A stretch of DNA of 64,000 bases from Sporolactobacillus terrae DSM 11697. Its GTDB lineage: Bacteria; Bacillota; Bacilli; Bacillales; Sporolactobacillaceae. The position numbers were made by a program, and so were the translations under genes. The stretch spans positions 60,191 to 124,190 of the forward strand of contig NZ_JFZC01000034.1 in NCBI RefSeq assembly GCF_000648615.1. Reading direction: 5' to 3'. Under the pieces are notes generated by a model. It was given only the letters and a program-made list of their open reading frames with translations, was not told where the DNA came from and searched no databases. Below, in pieces: positions 41,222 to 50,380 of the stretch (the stretch's first letter is position 1; every line of letters starts with the position of its first letter).

Positions 41222-41316
41222 TGCTCGAACACCCGCCTTCTTCTAGAATCCATTTAGTTTCATTATACAAGCATCAGGCAGTATAAATAGCGTTTTCCGT
41301 TGAAAGTAAACGATTT

Positions 41317-41348
41317 AAGAAAAATCGGGCAAAATACGCCCGGTCCTT
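41317..41348. repeat. Hairpin repeat, copy 1 (other copy at 63915-63946)
   Basis: Thirty-one of 32 bases match the copy at 63915-63946, centred on CGGGC-AAAATA-CGCCCG followed by GTCCTT. Probably a mobile or re-used terminator unit. Confidence 0.75.
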
Positions 41349-41387
41349 AATTTCCAACCATGTATGATGGTCTCCTGTCTTTTCGGT

Positions 41388-41512
41388 GCTGAATCGCCGC
41401 TTCGGTTACTCGCTTGCCGCGGGCGCACCGCGAGCCTCCTCAGACAAACAGAAATCTGCGGGGTCTCGCTGGCACGCGGTTCCCGCAGGCGTCTCGTACC
41501 TCCGCTTTGATT
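41388..41512. repeat. GC-rich dispersed repeat element, about 125 bases
   Basis: A dense set of internal hairpins: CCGCGGGCGCACCGCGAG, then TCTGCGGGGTCTCGCTGG, then GCACGCGGTTCCCGCAGG, then TCTCGTACCTCCGCTTTG. I recall very similar blocks scattered in many Bacillaceae genomes. It lies in the non-coding gap after fabH. Function unknown. Confidence 0.6.
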
Positions 41513-41622
41513 CTTGGCCAAGACACTGAGCTATTGATTTGAAGACAGGGCAAATTCTATACTTTCTTTTCCTATAAGAAAAACAGAGTCGTTTATTAAG
41601 TTCCGCAAAACGGAAATACTGA

Positions 41623-42603
41623 TCAAGCATTCCACTCAATGACCTGTCCGCAGTGGCAGAGTCCGCCGCCAAATCCGTACAATAAAAGGCGATCGTTTTT
41701 CTTAATCTTTCCTTCTTTAACGGCATCAGACAATGCAAGACCAATTGAGGCTGATGACGTGTTTCCATAATACTCCAAGCTGTACAATACTTTGTCCATC
41801 GGTACGTTCAATCGATCAAACACAGCTTCAATCAAACGTAAATTTGCACTGTGTGGAATGAACCAATCAATGTCCTCGATGGAAAGTCCGCTGTTTTTGA
41901 GCAGCTCGGGAATGCCCGTTGTCACGGTTTTTACCGCCCACTTGTAGACTTCACGTCCATTTTGAATCATCTTTCCAGTATCCACCAATTTTGCACCATC
42001 CATGACGGTTGACAACCCGGTACGGTACAGTGCTTTTCCTAGGCTGCCGTCAGCACCCATATAAGCACCAAGGAACGCCCCATTTTCTTCGCTTCGTTCG
42101 ACGAGTGCTGCGCTGGCGCCGTCGCCGAGCAAAACGCAAGTCGTGCGGTCGCTGTAATCCGTTACTTTTGACATCGTTTCAGCGGCAATCACAAGAATTT
42201 TTTTATGCAATCCGCTCGTTACTAAACCGTTAGCTACATGGAGGGCATATTCAAATCCGGAGCAAGCGGCACTCAGATCAATGGCACCGGCTTGTTTTAA
42301 CTGAAAAGCTGCTTGGACACGTGCAGAAACGCTTGGGAATCCATAATCAGGAGTCGTGGTTGAGACGATCACGAGATCCGTATCGTGTAGATCACTCTGA
42401 TAGCGTGCGACAAGATCCTTGACTGCCGCACAAGCCAAATCGCTGGAAAACTGTTCCGGACCAGCGATGCGCCGTTCCTTCATTCCTGTTCTCCGAACAA
42501 TCCATTCATCAGAAGTGTCTACGAGCTTTTCTAAATCTTGGTTCGTCAAACGTTGCTCCGGTACATAGGCACCGATCGCCGACAATTTTGCTGTTGATTT
42601 CAA
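41623..42603 (-). CDS. fabH: 3-oxoacyl-ACP synthase III
   Basis: 326 residues from a TTG at 42603. Active-site Cys in AIDLSAACSGFEYALHVANG (about 105-124), His in DWFIPHSANLRLIEAV (about 245-260) and Asn in SLEYYGNTSSASIGLALSDA (about 275-294), plus the C-terminal LLYGFGGGLCHCGQVIEW. FabH starts fatty-acid synthesis by joining acyl-CoA and malonyl-ACP; in Bacillales it also sets branched-chain composition. No fabF follows, so it may be a second FabH copy placed apart from the fab cluster. Confidence 0.93.
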   Translation of the reverse strand: MKSTAKLSAIGAYVPEQRLTNQDLEKLVDTSDEWIVRRTGMKERRIAGPEQFSSDLACAAVKDLVARYQSDLHDTDLVIVSTTTPDYGFPSVSARVQAAFQLKQAGAIDLSAACSGFEYALHVANGLVTSGLHKKILVIAAETMSKVTDYSDRTTCVLLGDGASAALVERSEENGAFLGAYMGADGSLGKALYRTGLSTVMDGAKLVDTGKMIQNGREVYKWAVKTVTTGIPELLKNSGLSIEDIDWFIPHSANLRLIEAVFDRLNVPMDKVLYSLEYYGNTSSASIGLALSDAVKEGKIKKNDRLLLYGFGGGLCHCGQVIEWNA

Positions 42604-42717
42604 TGGCTATACCGTCCCTTCACTGCTGTTATTGATCATATTATACCAGATATTAATACCACATCCTACATTCTTATTTTTTCAGCGCTAAACGTCTAAA
42701 CCCATTGCATAAAAAAA

Positions 42718-42738
42718 CGAGCTGGGAGACCCAACTCG
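42718..42738 (-). terminator. Terminator after dps
   Basis: CGAGCTGGG-AGA-CCCAACTCG stem (one mismatch) followed on the minus strand by TTTTTTTATG. Confidence 0.85.
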
Positions 42739-42755
42739 CGTGCTGCTTCACTAAA

Positions 42756-43238
42756 TCAATTATTTTTTTGTGGTACCGGGTCTTTGCCCAGAAAAGCCGT
42801 GTAAAACCAAATCGTCTTATCCAGCTTATTCTTAATTGCAATCAGTGTATCATTCGTGACTGCATCACCTTCACGGTCAGAGATCACAATCCCTTCTACC
42901 AGCTCATTGCGAAGCAATACGAGATCGTCAACCGCTGTCTGAACCATTTCCTTCTCACTTAGCGGATTGACATACGGCTGTTCCTTAAGGCTTGCATGTT
43001 CCAGAAACTCACGTAATGTCGAATAGGGCCGCCCGTTAATCTGAAGCAGACGTTCTGCCAATTCATCGAGAATTTCCGTTGTTTGATTATATAGTTCTTC
43101 AAATTTCGCATGCAAGGTGAAAAAATTTGCACCTTTCACATACCAATGCAGTTGATGCAATTTTGTATAAAACAATCCATAATTTGCAACTTGCTTATTC
43201 AAAAAAGTTTTCGTCGTTGTTTCTTGTTGAATAGACAT
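42756..43238 (-). CDS. dps: Dps-family DNA-binding/iron-storage protein
   Basis: 160 residues from the ATG at 43238 behind AAGGAGC. The ferroxidase site pattern is complete: KLHQLHWYVKGANFFTLHAK then FEELYNQTTEILDELAERLL, followed by YVNPLSEKEMV. Dps forms a 12-mer that oxidises and stores iron using peroxide and can cover DNA under stress. An operator-like palindrome lies about 45 bases upstream. Confidence 0.94.
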   Translation of the reverse strand: MSIQQETTTKTFLNKQVANYGLFYTKLHQLHWYVKGANFFTLHAKFEELYNQTTEILDELAERLLQINGRPYSTLREFLEHASLKEQPYVNPLSEKEMVQTAVDDLVLLRNELVEGIVISDREGDAVTNDTLIAIKNKLDKTIWFYTAFLGKDPVPQKNN

Positions 43239-43281
43239 TAAAACAGCTCCTTATTAATAATGTTTTTCTTTATGTAATCAT

Positions 43282-43297
43282 TATAATTTAAATTGTA
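43282..43297. promoter_or_regulatory. Operator-like palindrome upstream of dps
   Basis: TATAATTTAAATTGTA is a 16-base inverted repeat with one mismatched pair, close to the MarR/OhrR-type pattern TACAATT-n-AATTGTA. It could also be a PerR-like site with one good half. Confidence 0.45.
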
Positions 43298-43492
43298 TTT
43301 TTTGTCTACCTTATTGTTCCAGAAATAATTTCAGCTAAACCTATCGCCTCTATTTGCGCTATCTATTTTCATTTACAGCGTCAGTTTTATCATCTTTATT
43401 GCAAAATCCTTGAGCCGCCGCTTCCCTTAATAAGATGTCCATCGATGAGGCAAAAAATAAATTTAATGTAAAATGAAATTTCATTCATTTTA

Positions 43493-43545
43493 GTTGACTG
43501 TGTTAACCTTTATCGGTACCATATAAAACAGTTAACACAGTTATC
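43493..43545. promoter_or_regulatory. Paired MarR operators before the MarR/MMPL operon
   Basis: ACTGTGTTAAC (43497-43507) and GTTAACACAGT (43531-43541) are perfect 11-base inverted copies; each is part of a 15-base site (GTTGACTGTGTTAAC and GTTAACACAGTTATC). They flank a TATAAAA stretch. A perfect 14-base palindrome AATGAAATTTCATT lies further up at 43472-43485. The remainder of 43239-43566 shows no gene. Confidence 0.7.
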
Positions 43546-43566
43546 TATTTTATGGAGGTTTAATAA

Positions 43567-44016
43567 ATGGAGCTTGACTCGATCAAATCCCTGATTAATG
43601 CCTATGAGGAGGTTTCGATTTATACATCCAATAAGGTACATGAAGCCGTTGAGAGCGTGCTTCGATCCCATGGCATTACGTATGAACAGATGTGCTTGCT
43701 GCGCATGATTTATCGTCATCATGGAATTAGTTCAATCCAGATTTCAGAAGCATTGGATATTAACAAAAGCGGCGTCAGTATTCGCGTCAATCGGTTAGTA
43801 GGGAAAGGCTACGTTGAAAAACAAAAGATTGATAATCGCAGTTTTGGGCTGTATATCACTGCCAATGGTCGTGCCGTCTTACAAGAAGGAGAGCGAAAGA
43901 TCCACGACCTTGTCGGGAAATGGATTGAAGAAGTCGGTGAAGAAGACAGCAAGGCATTCATCCGAATTTATACGAGAATTAATGAAACGATTCGGAAACA
44001 GAAGGTGGAACAATGA
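43567..44016 (+). CDS. MarR-family regulator
   Basis: 149 residues from the ATG at 43567 behind TGGAGG. The winged helix spans about residues 40-105: GITYEQMCLLRMIYRHHGIS, SIQISEALDINKSGVSIRVN and RLVGKGYVEKQKIDNRSFGL (wing with DNR). It overlaps the efflux gene by 4 bases (ATGA) and probably represses the shared promoter, where two inverted operators are visible. The ligand is unknown. Confidence 0.92.
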   Translation: MELDSIKSLINAYEEVSIYTSNKVHEAVESVLRSHGITYEQMCLLRMIYRHHGISSIQISEALDINKSGVSIRVNRLVGKGYVEKQKIDNRSFGLYITANGRAVLQEGERKIHDLVGKWIEEVGEEDSKAFIRIYTRINETIRKQKVEQ

Positions 44017-47000
44017 AGAAAGTAATCAAGCTTCGATGGGTTTTCCTAGCCATTTGGATTGTTGGTCTGGCGGCATTGATCCTAACCCAACCGAATATGA
44101 ACCAGCTCGTCCGTGATAAAGGCGGCTATGCACTTCCAAATGATTATTCAAGCAGTGTCGCCAGCAGAATTGAAAAGCAATTTAGTGGCGATCAGAACAC
44201 GACATCATACATTGCGGTATTCCATTCAGATCAAGGATTATCAACGAAGCAAATGGATCGCATCAAAGAAACACTACAGAAAATAAGGGCGGATCAGAAA
44301 GACCTCCATATCAATAATGTCGTGGACAGTTTTGATCAGACCGATTTAAAGAGTCAGCTGGTCGCAAAAAACAACAAAACGCTCATGGCAGTCTTTCAAG
44401 TAGAAAACACGAACGATGTGACCGTCCATCAATTGCGCGCCAAAATGGATACGCAAATCAAAACGAACGGAGTCAAGACCTATCTTACGGGTCAAGAACT
44501 GATCAATGACGATATGAGTACCTCCGCGGAAGCGGGACTACAAAAGACTGAATGGATTACCGTTGTATTCATACTCGTTGTTCTTTTACTCGTCTTCCGT
44601 TCACTGATCGCACCATTTATTCCGCTCGTCACCGTAGGAATCAGTTACGTCGTTGCTCAGAGTGTGGTTGCGTTTCTGATCAAATATTTTGACTTTCCGG
44701 TCTCCAATTTCACACAAATTTTCATGGTTGCCATCATGTTCGGGATTGGAACGGACTACTGCATTTTACTCATGAGCCGTTTTAAAGAAGAACTTGCAAA
44801 AGGAAAGGACAAAACCCGAGCAACACAGGCAACTTTTAGAACTGCCGGTAAAACCGTACTGCACAGTGGGATTCCGGTCTTCATCGCGTTCCTGTCTCTT
44901 GTTTTTGTTCAATTTAGCCTTTACCGTAGCGCGATCGCCGTCGGTGTCGGCATTATCTTCCTGCTGTTAGCACTTTTCACCTTGCTGCCTCTGTTCATGT
45001 CCACGTTGGGCAAACAGTTATTCTGGCCGATGGTTGGTAAAATCAAAGAACCGAAGAGTCCGCTTTGGGCGGGTGCAGGCAATCTTGCGTTCACGCGTCC
45101 GCTGATTGCACTTTTAATTGTTGCTGCCTTTCTCGTTCCGCCGATTCTGACTTACAATGGTCAATTATCTTTTAACTCACCTGAAGAGCTGCCTGACCAT
45201 TATGCAGCAAAGGAAGGATTCGACGTTGTCTCAAATGACTTCGGTCCGGGAAATATATCCCCAGCAACCCTCTACTTAAAAAATGATGATAACATGAAAA
45301 CAACGGACTATATTGCACTCATTGAACGGATTTCAACTGAACTAAAGACGGATGCAAATGTGTCAAAGGTCATGAGTATTTCCCGTCCATTGGGAGATCG
45401 TTTAAAGGATATCTACGTTGCGAAACAGTCACAAGCACTGCACAGTGGTTTATCGGATGCCTCTGACGGCTTAGGCACCTTACAAAAAAGTCTGAACGAC
45501 ACAAGCAAGAAAATTGATGCCTCGCAGCCTCAGCTTGCAGCCGTACAAACCGGAGCTGACAAACTGCAAGTCGGCACAAACGATACAAAAAAAGGCGTTC
45601 AAGATCTGCAATCTGCACTGGCAAAGATTTCCGACGGAATTAAAAAGGGATCAAGCGGAACCAGTGAAATCAGGACGCATGTTCACGATGCGCAAAAGCA
45701 GCTGACACAACTGCAAACGGGTCAGCAGCAACTTCAAAATGGGTATCAAAACGTTGCTCAGAGCTTGCAGACACTCTCCGATCAGCTCGGAAAATTTTCG
45801 ACCGGATCAAGCGCTCAGCCGGCCATCGATACAACACAACTAAAGAAAACCTTAGGACAAATTCAATCGGGTCTGCAGGCATACGCCGCGGCACACCCTG
45901 AAGCGATGCGGGACCCTAATTTCAGAACCATAGCTGCTGGATTGCAAAAGCTTCCGGATGAGATGAACCAGCTGCAGTCCTCGATCCAGTCTGAAGCAGC
46001 GAAACAGTCGCAAGCAGCACAAGGACAAATCAGCCAACCCAATAAGAACATCCAAGCGCTGGCAGACGGAATGAACACCCTGAACGCCCAGTCTGCCAAA
46101 GTCTCCGATGGACTTAGCGCTTTTAAGTCCGGTTTGGCACAACTCGATACAGGCCTCGCTCAACTGGAAAACGGGTTAAACCAGGCAAGCAATGGTCAAG
46201 CGCAAGTGATTGCCAGCACCCCGAAGATCACTAATGCCTTAACGCAAATTGCATCGGGTCAAGAAAAACTGAAAAATGGATTTTCTGATGTTCAAGATCA
46301 GATGAAAGACCTGTCTAGCGGATTATCCGAAGGTGCAAGCGGGACCAATAAAATTCAAAGTGGCCTTCAATCGGCAAACAAGTTAGTCGGCAGCTGGGCA
46401 AAGGTTCCTTATGATCAGTCGGGCATCTACGTACCTGAACAGATTTTTAACAATAAAGATTTTAAGACCGCCCTTGATCAATACATGAGCAGTGACGGAA
46501 AGATCACAACCCTTCAAGTGACGATGAAGGAAGATCCGTATACCAATAAAGGGATCGCTGATCTGCGCAATCTGAAAAAAGAACTTCCATCAATACTAAA
46601 AGGAACGAAGCTCGAAAATGCTCAAGTTGGGGTCAGCGGTATCGCCAGCTTTAACAGTGATTTGAAACAACTCGTAAGTTCCGACTATCAAAAAGCCGTT
46701 ACCTTTGTCATTATCGGTGTCTTTATTGCGCTCGTTATCGTGCTGCGCTCGCTCAGCATGCCGATCTATTTAATGGCATCGCTTCTGCTCACTTATTTCG
46801 CGTCAATGGGCTTCACAGAGCTGATCTTCACTAAACTCTTTCATTTTTCAGGGTTGACGTGGACGACTCAATTTTTCGGCTTTATCGTCCTCGTAGCCTT
46901 GGGCATTGACTACTCAATCTTTGTCATGACACGATTTAATGAGTATGTTAATCAAGCAATAAAAGAACGCATGCTGCTCACGTTGTGGCATATGGGAAGT

Positions 47001-47237
47001 GTAATCTTCTCCGCTGTTTTGATCCTCAGCGGTACTTTTGCGGCAATGATGCCTTCCGGAATGCTGTCGCTCGTTGAAATTTCAACGGTGGTCATTATTG
47101 GTTTGGTGCTTTACGCAGCGATCTTGATTCCATTGTTCATCCCGGTAATGGTAAAACTGCTTGGGCGTGGCAACTGGTGGCCGTTTATGGAGCGTCCGAA
47201 AAAATCGGTACCTTCAGATGATTCACCCTCCATGTAA
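44013..47237 (+). CDS. MMPL/RND-type exporter with heptad-repeat middle domain
   Basis: 1074 residues. Two six-helix MMPL blocks (about 165-370 and 885-1055) with GIGTDYCILLMSRFKEE and ALGIDYSIFVMTRFNEYVNQ as the proton-relay segments. Between them, about residues 460-800, is a long extracellular helical region of X-X-X-L-X-X-G heptads (LQTGADKLQVGTNDTKKGVQ, LAQLDTGLAQLENGL). This layout is that of the YdgH/YhgE-type exporters of Gram-positive bacteria, used for lipids, peptides or drugs. The gene is co-transcribed with the MarR regulator. The cargo is unknown. Confidence 0.9.
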   Translation: MKKVIKLRWVFLAIWIVGLAALILTQPNMNQLVRDKGGYALPNDYSSSVASRIEKQFSGDQNTTSYIAVFHSDQGLSTKQMDRIKETLQKIRADQKDLHINNVVDSFDQTDLKSQLVAKNNKTLMAVFQVENTNDVTVHQLRAKMDTQIKTNGVKTYLTGQELINDDMSTSAEAGLQKTEWITVVFILVVLLLVFRSLIAPFIPLVTVGISYVVAQSVVAFLIKYFDFPVSNFTQIFMVAIMFGIGTDYCILLMSRFKEELAKGKDKTRATQATFRTAGKTVLHSGIPVFIAFLSLVFVQFSLYRSAIAVGVGIIFLLLALFTLLPLFMSTLGKQLFWPMVGKIKEPKSPLWAGAGNLAFTRPLIALLIVAAFLVPPILTYNGQLSFNSPEELPDHYAAKEGFDVVSNDFGPGNISPATLYLKNDDNMKTTDYIALIERISTELKTDANVSKVMSISRPLGDRLKDIYVAKQSQALHSGLSDASDGLGTLQKSLNDTSKKIDASQPQLAAVQTGADKLQVGTNDTKKGVQDLQSALAKISDGIKKGSSGTSEIRTHVHDAQKQLTQLQTGQQQLQNGYQNVAQSLQTLSDQLGKFSTGSSAQPAIDTTQLKKTLGQIQSGLQAYAAAHPEAMRDPNFRTIAAGLQKLPDEMNQLQSSIQSEAAKQSQAAQGQISQPNKNIQALADGMNTLNAQSAKVSDGLSAFKSGLAQLDTGLAQLENGLNQASNGQAQVIASTPKITNALTQIASGQEKLKNGFSDVQDQMKDLSSGLSEGASGTNKIQSGLQSANKLVGSWAKVPYDQSGIYVPEQIFNNKDFKTALDQYMSSDGKITTLQVTMKEDPYTNKGIADLRNLKKELPSILKGTKLENAQVGVSGIASFNSDLKQLVSSDYQKAVTFVIIGVFIALVIVLRSLSMPIYLMASLLLTYFASMGFTELIFTKLFHFSGLTWTTQFFGFIVLVALGIDYSIFVMTRFNEYVNQAIKERMLLTLWHMGSVIFSAVLILSGTFAAMMPSGMLSLVEISTVVIIGLVLYAAILIPLFIPVMVKLLGRGNWWPFMERPKKSVPSDDSPSM

Positions 47238-47253
47238 ATGAAAGCACACAACG

Positions 47254-47290
47254 AAAAAACCTTGACGGCGTATAGCCGACAAGGTTTTTT
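47254..47290. terminator. Bidirectional terminator
   Basis: AAAAAACCTTG (47254-47264) and CAAGGTTTTTT (47280-47290), with an inner CGGC/GCCG stem. Serves the MMPL gene on + and the small gene at 47320 on -. Confidence 0.9.
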
Positions 47291-47319
47291 CTATAGCTTC
47301 CTTTTGTTGTCCAAGCGCT

Positions 47320-47457
47320 TTAAAAATTAAAGCTGCCCGATGCATAATAGTAAATTAATGTTGCAACCACATCAACGGCGCAGATGATCGCGATGATGGG
47401 TACAATTTTACCGCCTTTTTTCTTCGCTTCTTCCGACTTAATCGTCTTTTTATTCAT
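47320..47457 (-). CDS. 45-residue membrane peptide
   Basis: ATG at 47457, stop at 47320. The product has a basic N-terminus MNKKTIKSEEAKKKGGK, one membrane helix IVPIIAIICAVDVVATLIYY (about 18-37) and a short polar end ASGSFNF. GGGGGTG precedes the ATG by 6 bases. It ends just before a strong bidirectional terminator. It is an unassigned small membrane protein; the charge pattern and terminator support it. Confidence 0.6.
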   Translation of the reverse strand: MNKKTIKSEEAKKKGGKIVPIIAIICAVDVVATLIYYYASGSFNF

Positions 47458-47822
47458 AACCGCACCCCCAAAACCATTATCTCGTTCCTTTTGTTATAAT
47501 AATGATTGATCCCGATTGCGATCAGCTTTTTCAAACCACGTTGTTCCGTGCATGCATTCATACGAAAAACCTCTGTTTTTTTACTAGTTTAACATAAAAT
47601 CAAACAAATAAATGACATGCAATTCTGATTCATTTCGAATCCTTTAGCCGATGGATAAAATTTCAATCTTTTTTTAAATGGAATGCAATCTTTTCTCTTG
47701 CGTCATGAGGTAAACTTAATCTATAGCTATTAAGCAATGTGAGCAGTTTGTTCGTAACAACAAGAAACAACGCTCGCCTCAGCAACATGGCAAAACACAT
47801 CTTTCACGGAGGGCGAGTTCAC
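47458..47822. other. Upstream region of oatA-like gene, no other gene seen
   Basis: AT-rich region with T runs. An open frame from 47739 leads into the acyltransferase but has no ribosome site before 47809. Confidence 0.6.
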
Positions 47823-49676
47823 TTGAAATTAAACACGAAACACCGCTATATGGGCGGTTTGGATGGGCTGAGGGCGATTTCGGTTCTCGCTGTCATTGCC
47901 TATCATATGAATTTGCCCTGGGCCGGCGGCGGTTTTCTCGGAGTCGGTATCTTTTTTGTTCTGTCCGGCTATCTGATTACTGATCTTTTAATTGACGAAT
48001 GGGAAACATCCGAAACCATTAATCTCAAACAGTTTTGGATCAGACGTGCAAGACGACTATTGCCTGCAATGATCACTGTGGTCACAATTATATATGGCTA
48101 TGTTTTTTTCTTCCAGCCAAGCTTGCTGCATGAAACGCAGATGGATGCCGTTGCCGCGCTCTTTTATTTCAGCAATTGGTGGTCGATCTTTCATCATCAA
48201 TCCTATTTCGACAGTTTTATAAATCCTTCACTCTTGAAACATTTTTGGTCCTTAGCAGTTGAAGAACAATTCTATCTTATTTGGCCACTGCTCGTCCTGC
48301 TTGTCCTGCAATTGTTTAAAAGTAAAAAAGCCCTCTATTTTCTGACCCTTGTTTTAGCTGCAGGATCCTTATTGTGTATGGGACTGCTTTATCACTTCGG
48401 TACGGATCCGAGCCGTGTTTATTATGGAACCGACTCGCGGGCATTTTCACTGCTTTTCGGTGCAATTCTTGCTTGTATTTGGCCAAGCCGTCACCTAACC
48501 GGCAGCAAGGCACAGGGCATTTTTCTTGATGGAATGGGCAGTCTTGCACTTCTGTTTCTATTCTTATGCATTGGCTATGTCGACGCTTTTGAACCTTTTC
48601 TCTATAGCGGCGGTCTCGGTCTGTTTTCTATTGTGGTGGTGGTTCTGATTTCAGTACTTGCCCATCCGTCTACTCTGCTTGGCAAGTGGATCGGTGCCAG
48701 ACCACTGCGTTGGATCGGTGTACGCTCTTATGGAATGTATTTATGGCATTATCCCGTCATACAACTCACAACGCCTGCAAATCAGGCAAACGAGATACAT
48801 CCGCTGCGTATTGTGATACAGTTAATCTTAATTTTCCTTATTTCTGCATTGTCCTATCGTTTGATTGAACAGCCCATTCGGCGCAGAAATCATGCAAGCA
48901 GTAGCTGGCTGATCGTGCAGCACGCAGGCATCGGTCTATTCGCACTGTTTTTGATTTTTTCGGGAACATCCATTGCGGTCAGGCACGTTTCGTTCCCGGT
49001 TCATTCTGAACGGTCTGCAATTGAGCAGCACCATCCGGATGCCCGCCATAAAGAAACACATGCGGACAAAAAGAGTGAACCGGTAAATGCAAAAGAGCAG
49101 ACAAGCCATCCAAAGCAGAAGCAAAAGGCAACGAAGAAAAAAACAAAAAGCAAAAGTGAAGTCAAAACACAAAGTCCGCCATCAAGCAGTGCCAGCTCAT
49201 TTACCAGTGGAAAAGTCACTGCGATCGGTGATTCCGTCATGCTCGGCGCCGAGCCTTATTTAAAAAAATCGATTCCACAGCTCACGATTGATTGTAAGGT
49301 GGGCAGACAGTTCCGAGAAGGATTTACCACGCTCAATCAATTAAAACAATCCGGTGCCCTCGGTCGTTATGTGATCATTGAACTCGGAACAAACGGTCCA
49401 TACGATCAAGAAGAAATGGATGAATTAATCCGCTTAATCGGCCCGAATCGCAAAATTGTTCTGATCACAATTCGCGTTCCGCGACCATGGGAACGCGTCG
49501 TAAACCAAATGATTCAGCAAACAGCTGCGAAACACAAAAATGTCACATCCGTTGACTGGCATCAGGCCAGTGCGGGTCAAGCATCTTATATCGGTAGCGA
49601 CGGCGTTCACCTGTCAGTTACCGGCGCAAAGAAATATTCAGCACTAATTGTTCATGCCCTTCATCAACTGGATTAA
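47823..49676 (+). CDS. Peptidoglycan O-acetyltransferase-like protein (acyltransferase 3 + SGNH)
   Basis: 617 residues from a TTG at 47823, 8 bases after GGAGGG; longer readings lack a ribosome site. Residues 1-375 are acyltransferase 3 with about ten helices: YMGGLDGLRAISVLAVIAYH at the start (catalytic His region) and FWIRRARRLLPAM. A Lys/Gln/Ser linker follows, then an extracellular SGNH domain (about 470-617) with TAIGDSVMLGAEPYL (Ser), GRQFREG, IELGTNGPY (Asn) and DWHQASAGQASYIGSDGVHL (Asp-His). OatA proteins O-acetylate cell-wall muramic acid and give lysozyme resistance; acylation of another surface polymer is possible. Confidence 0.88.
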   Translation: MKLNTKHRYMGGLDGLRAISVLAVIAYHMNLPWAGGGFLGVGIFFVLSGYLITDLLIDEWETSETINLKQFWIRRARRLLPAMITVVTIIYGYVFFFQPSLLHETQMDAVAALFYFSNWWSIFHHQSYFDSFINPSLLKHFWSLAVEEQFYLIWPLLVLLVLQLFKSKKALYFLTLVLAAGSLLCMGLLYHFGTDPSRVYYGTDSRAFSLLFGAILACIWPSRHLTGSKAQGIFLDGMGSLALLFLFLCIGYVDAFEPFLYSGGLGLFSIVVVVLISVLAHPSTLLGKWIGARPLRWIGVRSYGMYLWHYPVIQLTTPANQANEIHPLRIVIQLILIFLISALSYRLIEQPIRRRNHASSSWLIVQHAGIGLFALFLIFSGTSIAVRHVSFPVHSERSAIEQHHPDARHKETHADKKSEPVNAKEQTSHPKQKQKATKKKTKSKSEVKTQSPPSSSASSFTSGKVTAIGDSVMLGAEPYLKKSIPQLTIDCKVGRQFREGFTTLNQLKQSGALGRYVIIELGTNGPYDQEEMDELIRLIGPNRKIVLITIRVPRPWERVVNQMIQQTAAKHKNVTSVDWHQASAGQASYIGSDGVHLSVTGAKKYSALIVHALHQLD

Positions 49677-49720
49677 GCGTCTATCCACTGTTTTTTGTCT
49701 CGCACAACAATGATAAAGAG

Positions 49721-49762
49721 AGCGTCTCCAAGTCAAATACTGATTTGTGAGACGCTTTCTTG
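49721..49762 (+). terminator. Terminator after the acyltransferase gene
   Basis: AGCGTCTC (49721-49728) pairs with GAGACGCT (49749-49756), then TTCTTGTG. Confidence 0.75.
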
Positions 49763-49844
49763 TGATTGAGGGAGTGATCCGATAAAGAGGCTGATCTATT
49801 TTGTAAGGGTTTACATTTGTTTAGCCAGCTCCGTGATCATTCTG

Positions 49845-50132
49845 TTACTTGATCTGTTCCTTCAGTGCCATAGCGGTTAGTCTTTCAAACCATTCTTTAT
49901 CATAGGTAGCCAAAGCCAAATCAATTAAGCTCTTCAACTCTTGGTTCGTCAATGCATCATGATTAGGAAGTACATCTTCAAAAGAAATTTCGAGCCACTT
50001 CATTCGTGGATGATTTTCGCACTGTGTGACACGCAGCTTGCACCTTTTAAAGTCAGGATAAATTGATGTCACGAAACCAATGCAATCATGCTTTCCCATA
50101 TATTTTGTGTGAACCCACTGTCCCATTTCCAT
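49845..50132 (-). CDS. IDEAL-domain protein
   Basis: 95 residues from the ATG at 50132 (MEMGQWVHTKYMGKHDCIGF); a start five codons upstream is also open. The first 60 residues look like a small beta-barrel (VHTKYMGKHDCIGFVTSIYP, CKLRVTQCENHPRMKWLEIS). The end LKSLIDLALATYDKEWFERL matches the IDEAL motif (I/L-D-x-A-L-x-x-x-D-K-E-x-F) found at the C-terminus of several Bacillales proteins. It is thought to be a protein interaction element. Function not assigned. Confidence 0.65.
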   Translation of the reverse strand: MEMGQWVHTKYMGKHDCIGFVTSIYPDFKRCKLRVTQCENHPRMKWLEISFEDVLPNHDALTNQELKSLIDLALATYDKEWFERLTAMALKEQIK

Positions 50133-50380
50133 GGCTGATCGCCTCACTCTGTCTCAAGTTGCCTGGCCATCATCACACTTCCAAGAATGTATCTGCTCTT
50201 AGCATATGATGCAAATCCGTTTCCTGCCACAGATCCAAGCCTGTTTGACAAAAGAAATAATCATTTCTCCGCAATTCTTTTGATTGGAACATCTCTTCCC
50301 CGAAACAAACAGGCTTCATGGTATGCTATAGAAAATGAAATTCCCTTTAAAGGGAGCCAAGTCATTGGAGGCGCTTTATC

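Noticed and set aside
41315..41768. Open frames on the minus strand over the GC-rich repeat and the end of fabH
   Set aside because: No ribosome sites; composition follows the repeat element, and one frame is antisense-shifted fabH.
45370..46163. Minus-strand open frames inside the MMPL gene
   Set aside because: Shadows of the heptad-repeat segment, without ribosome sites.
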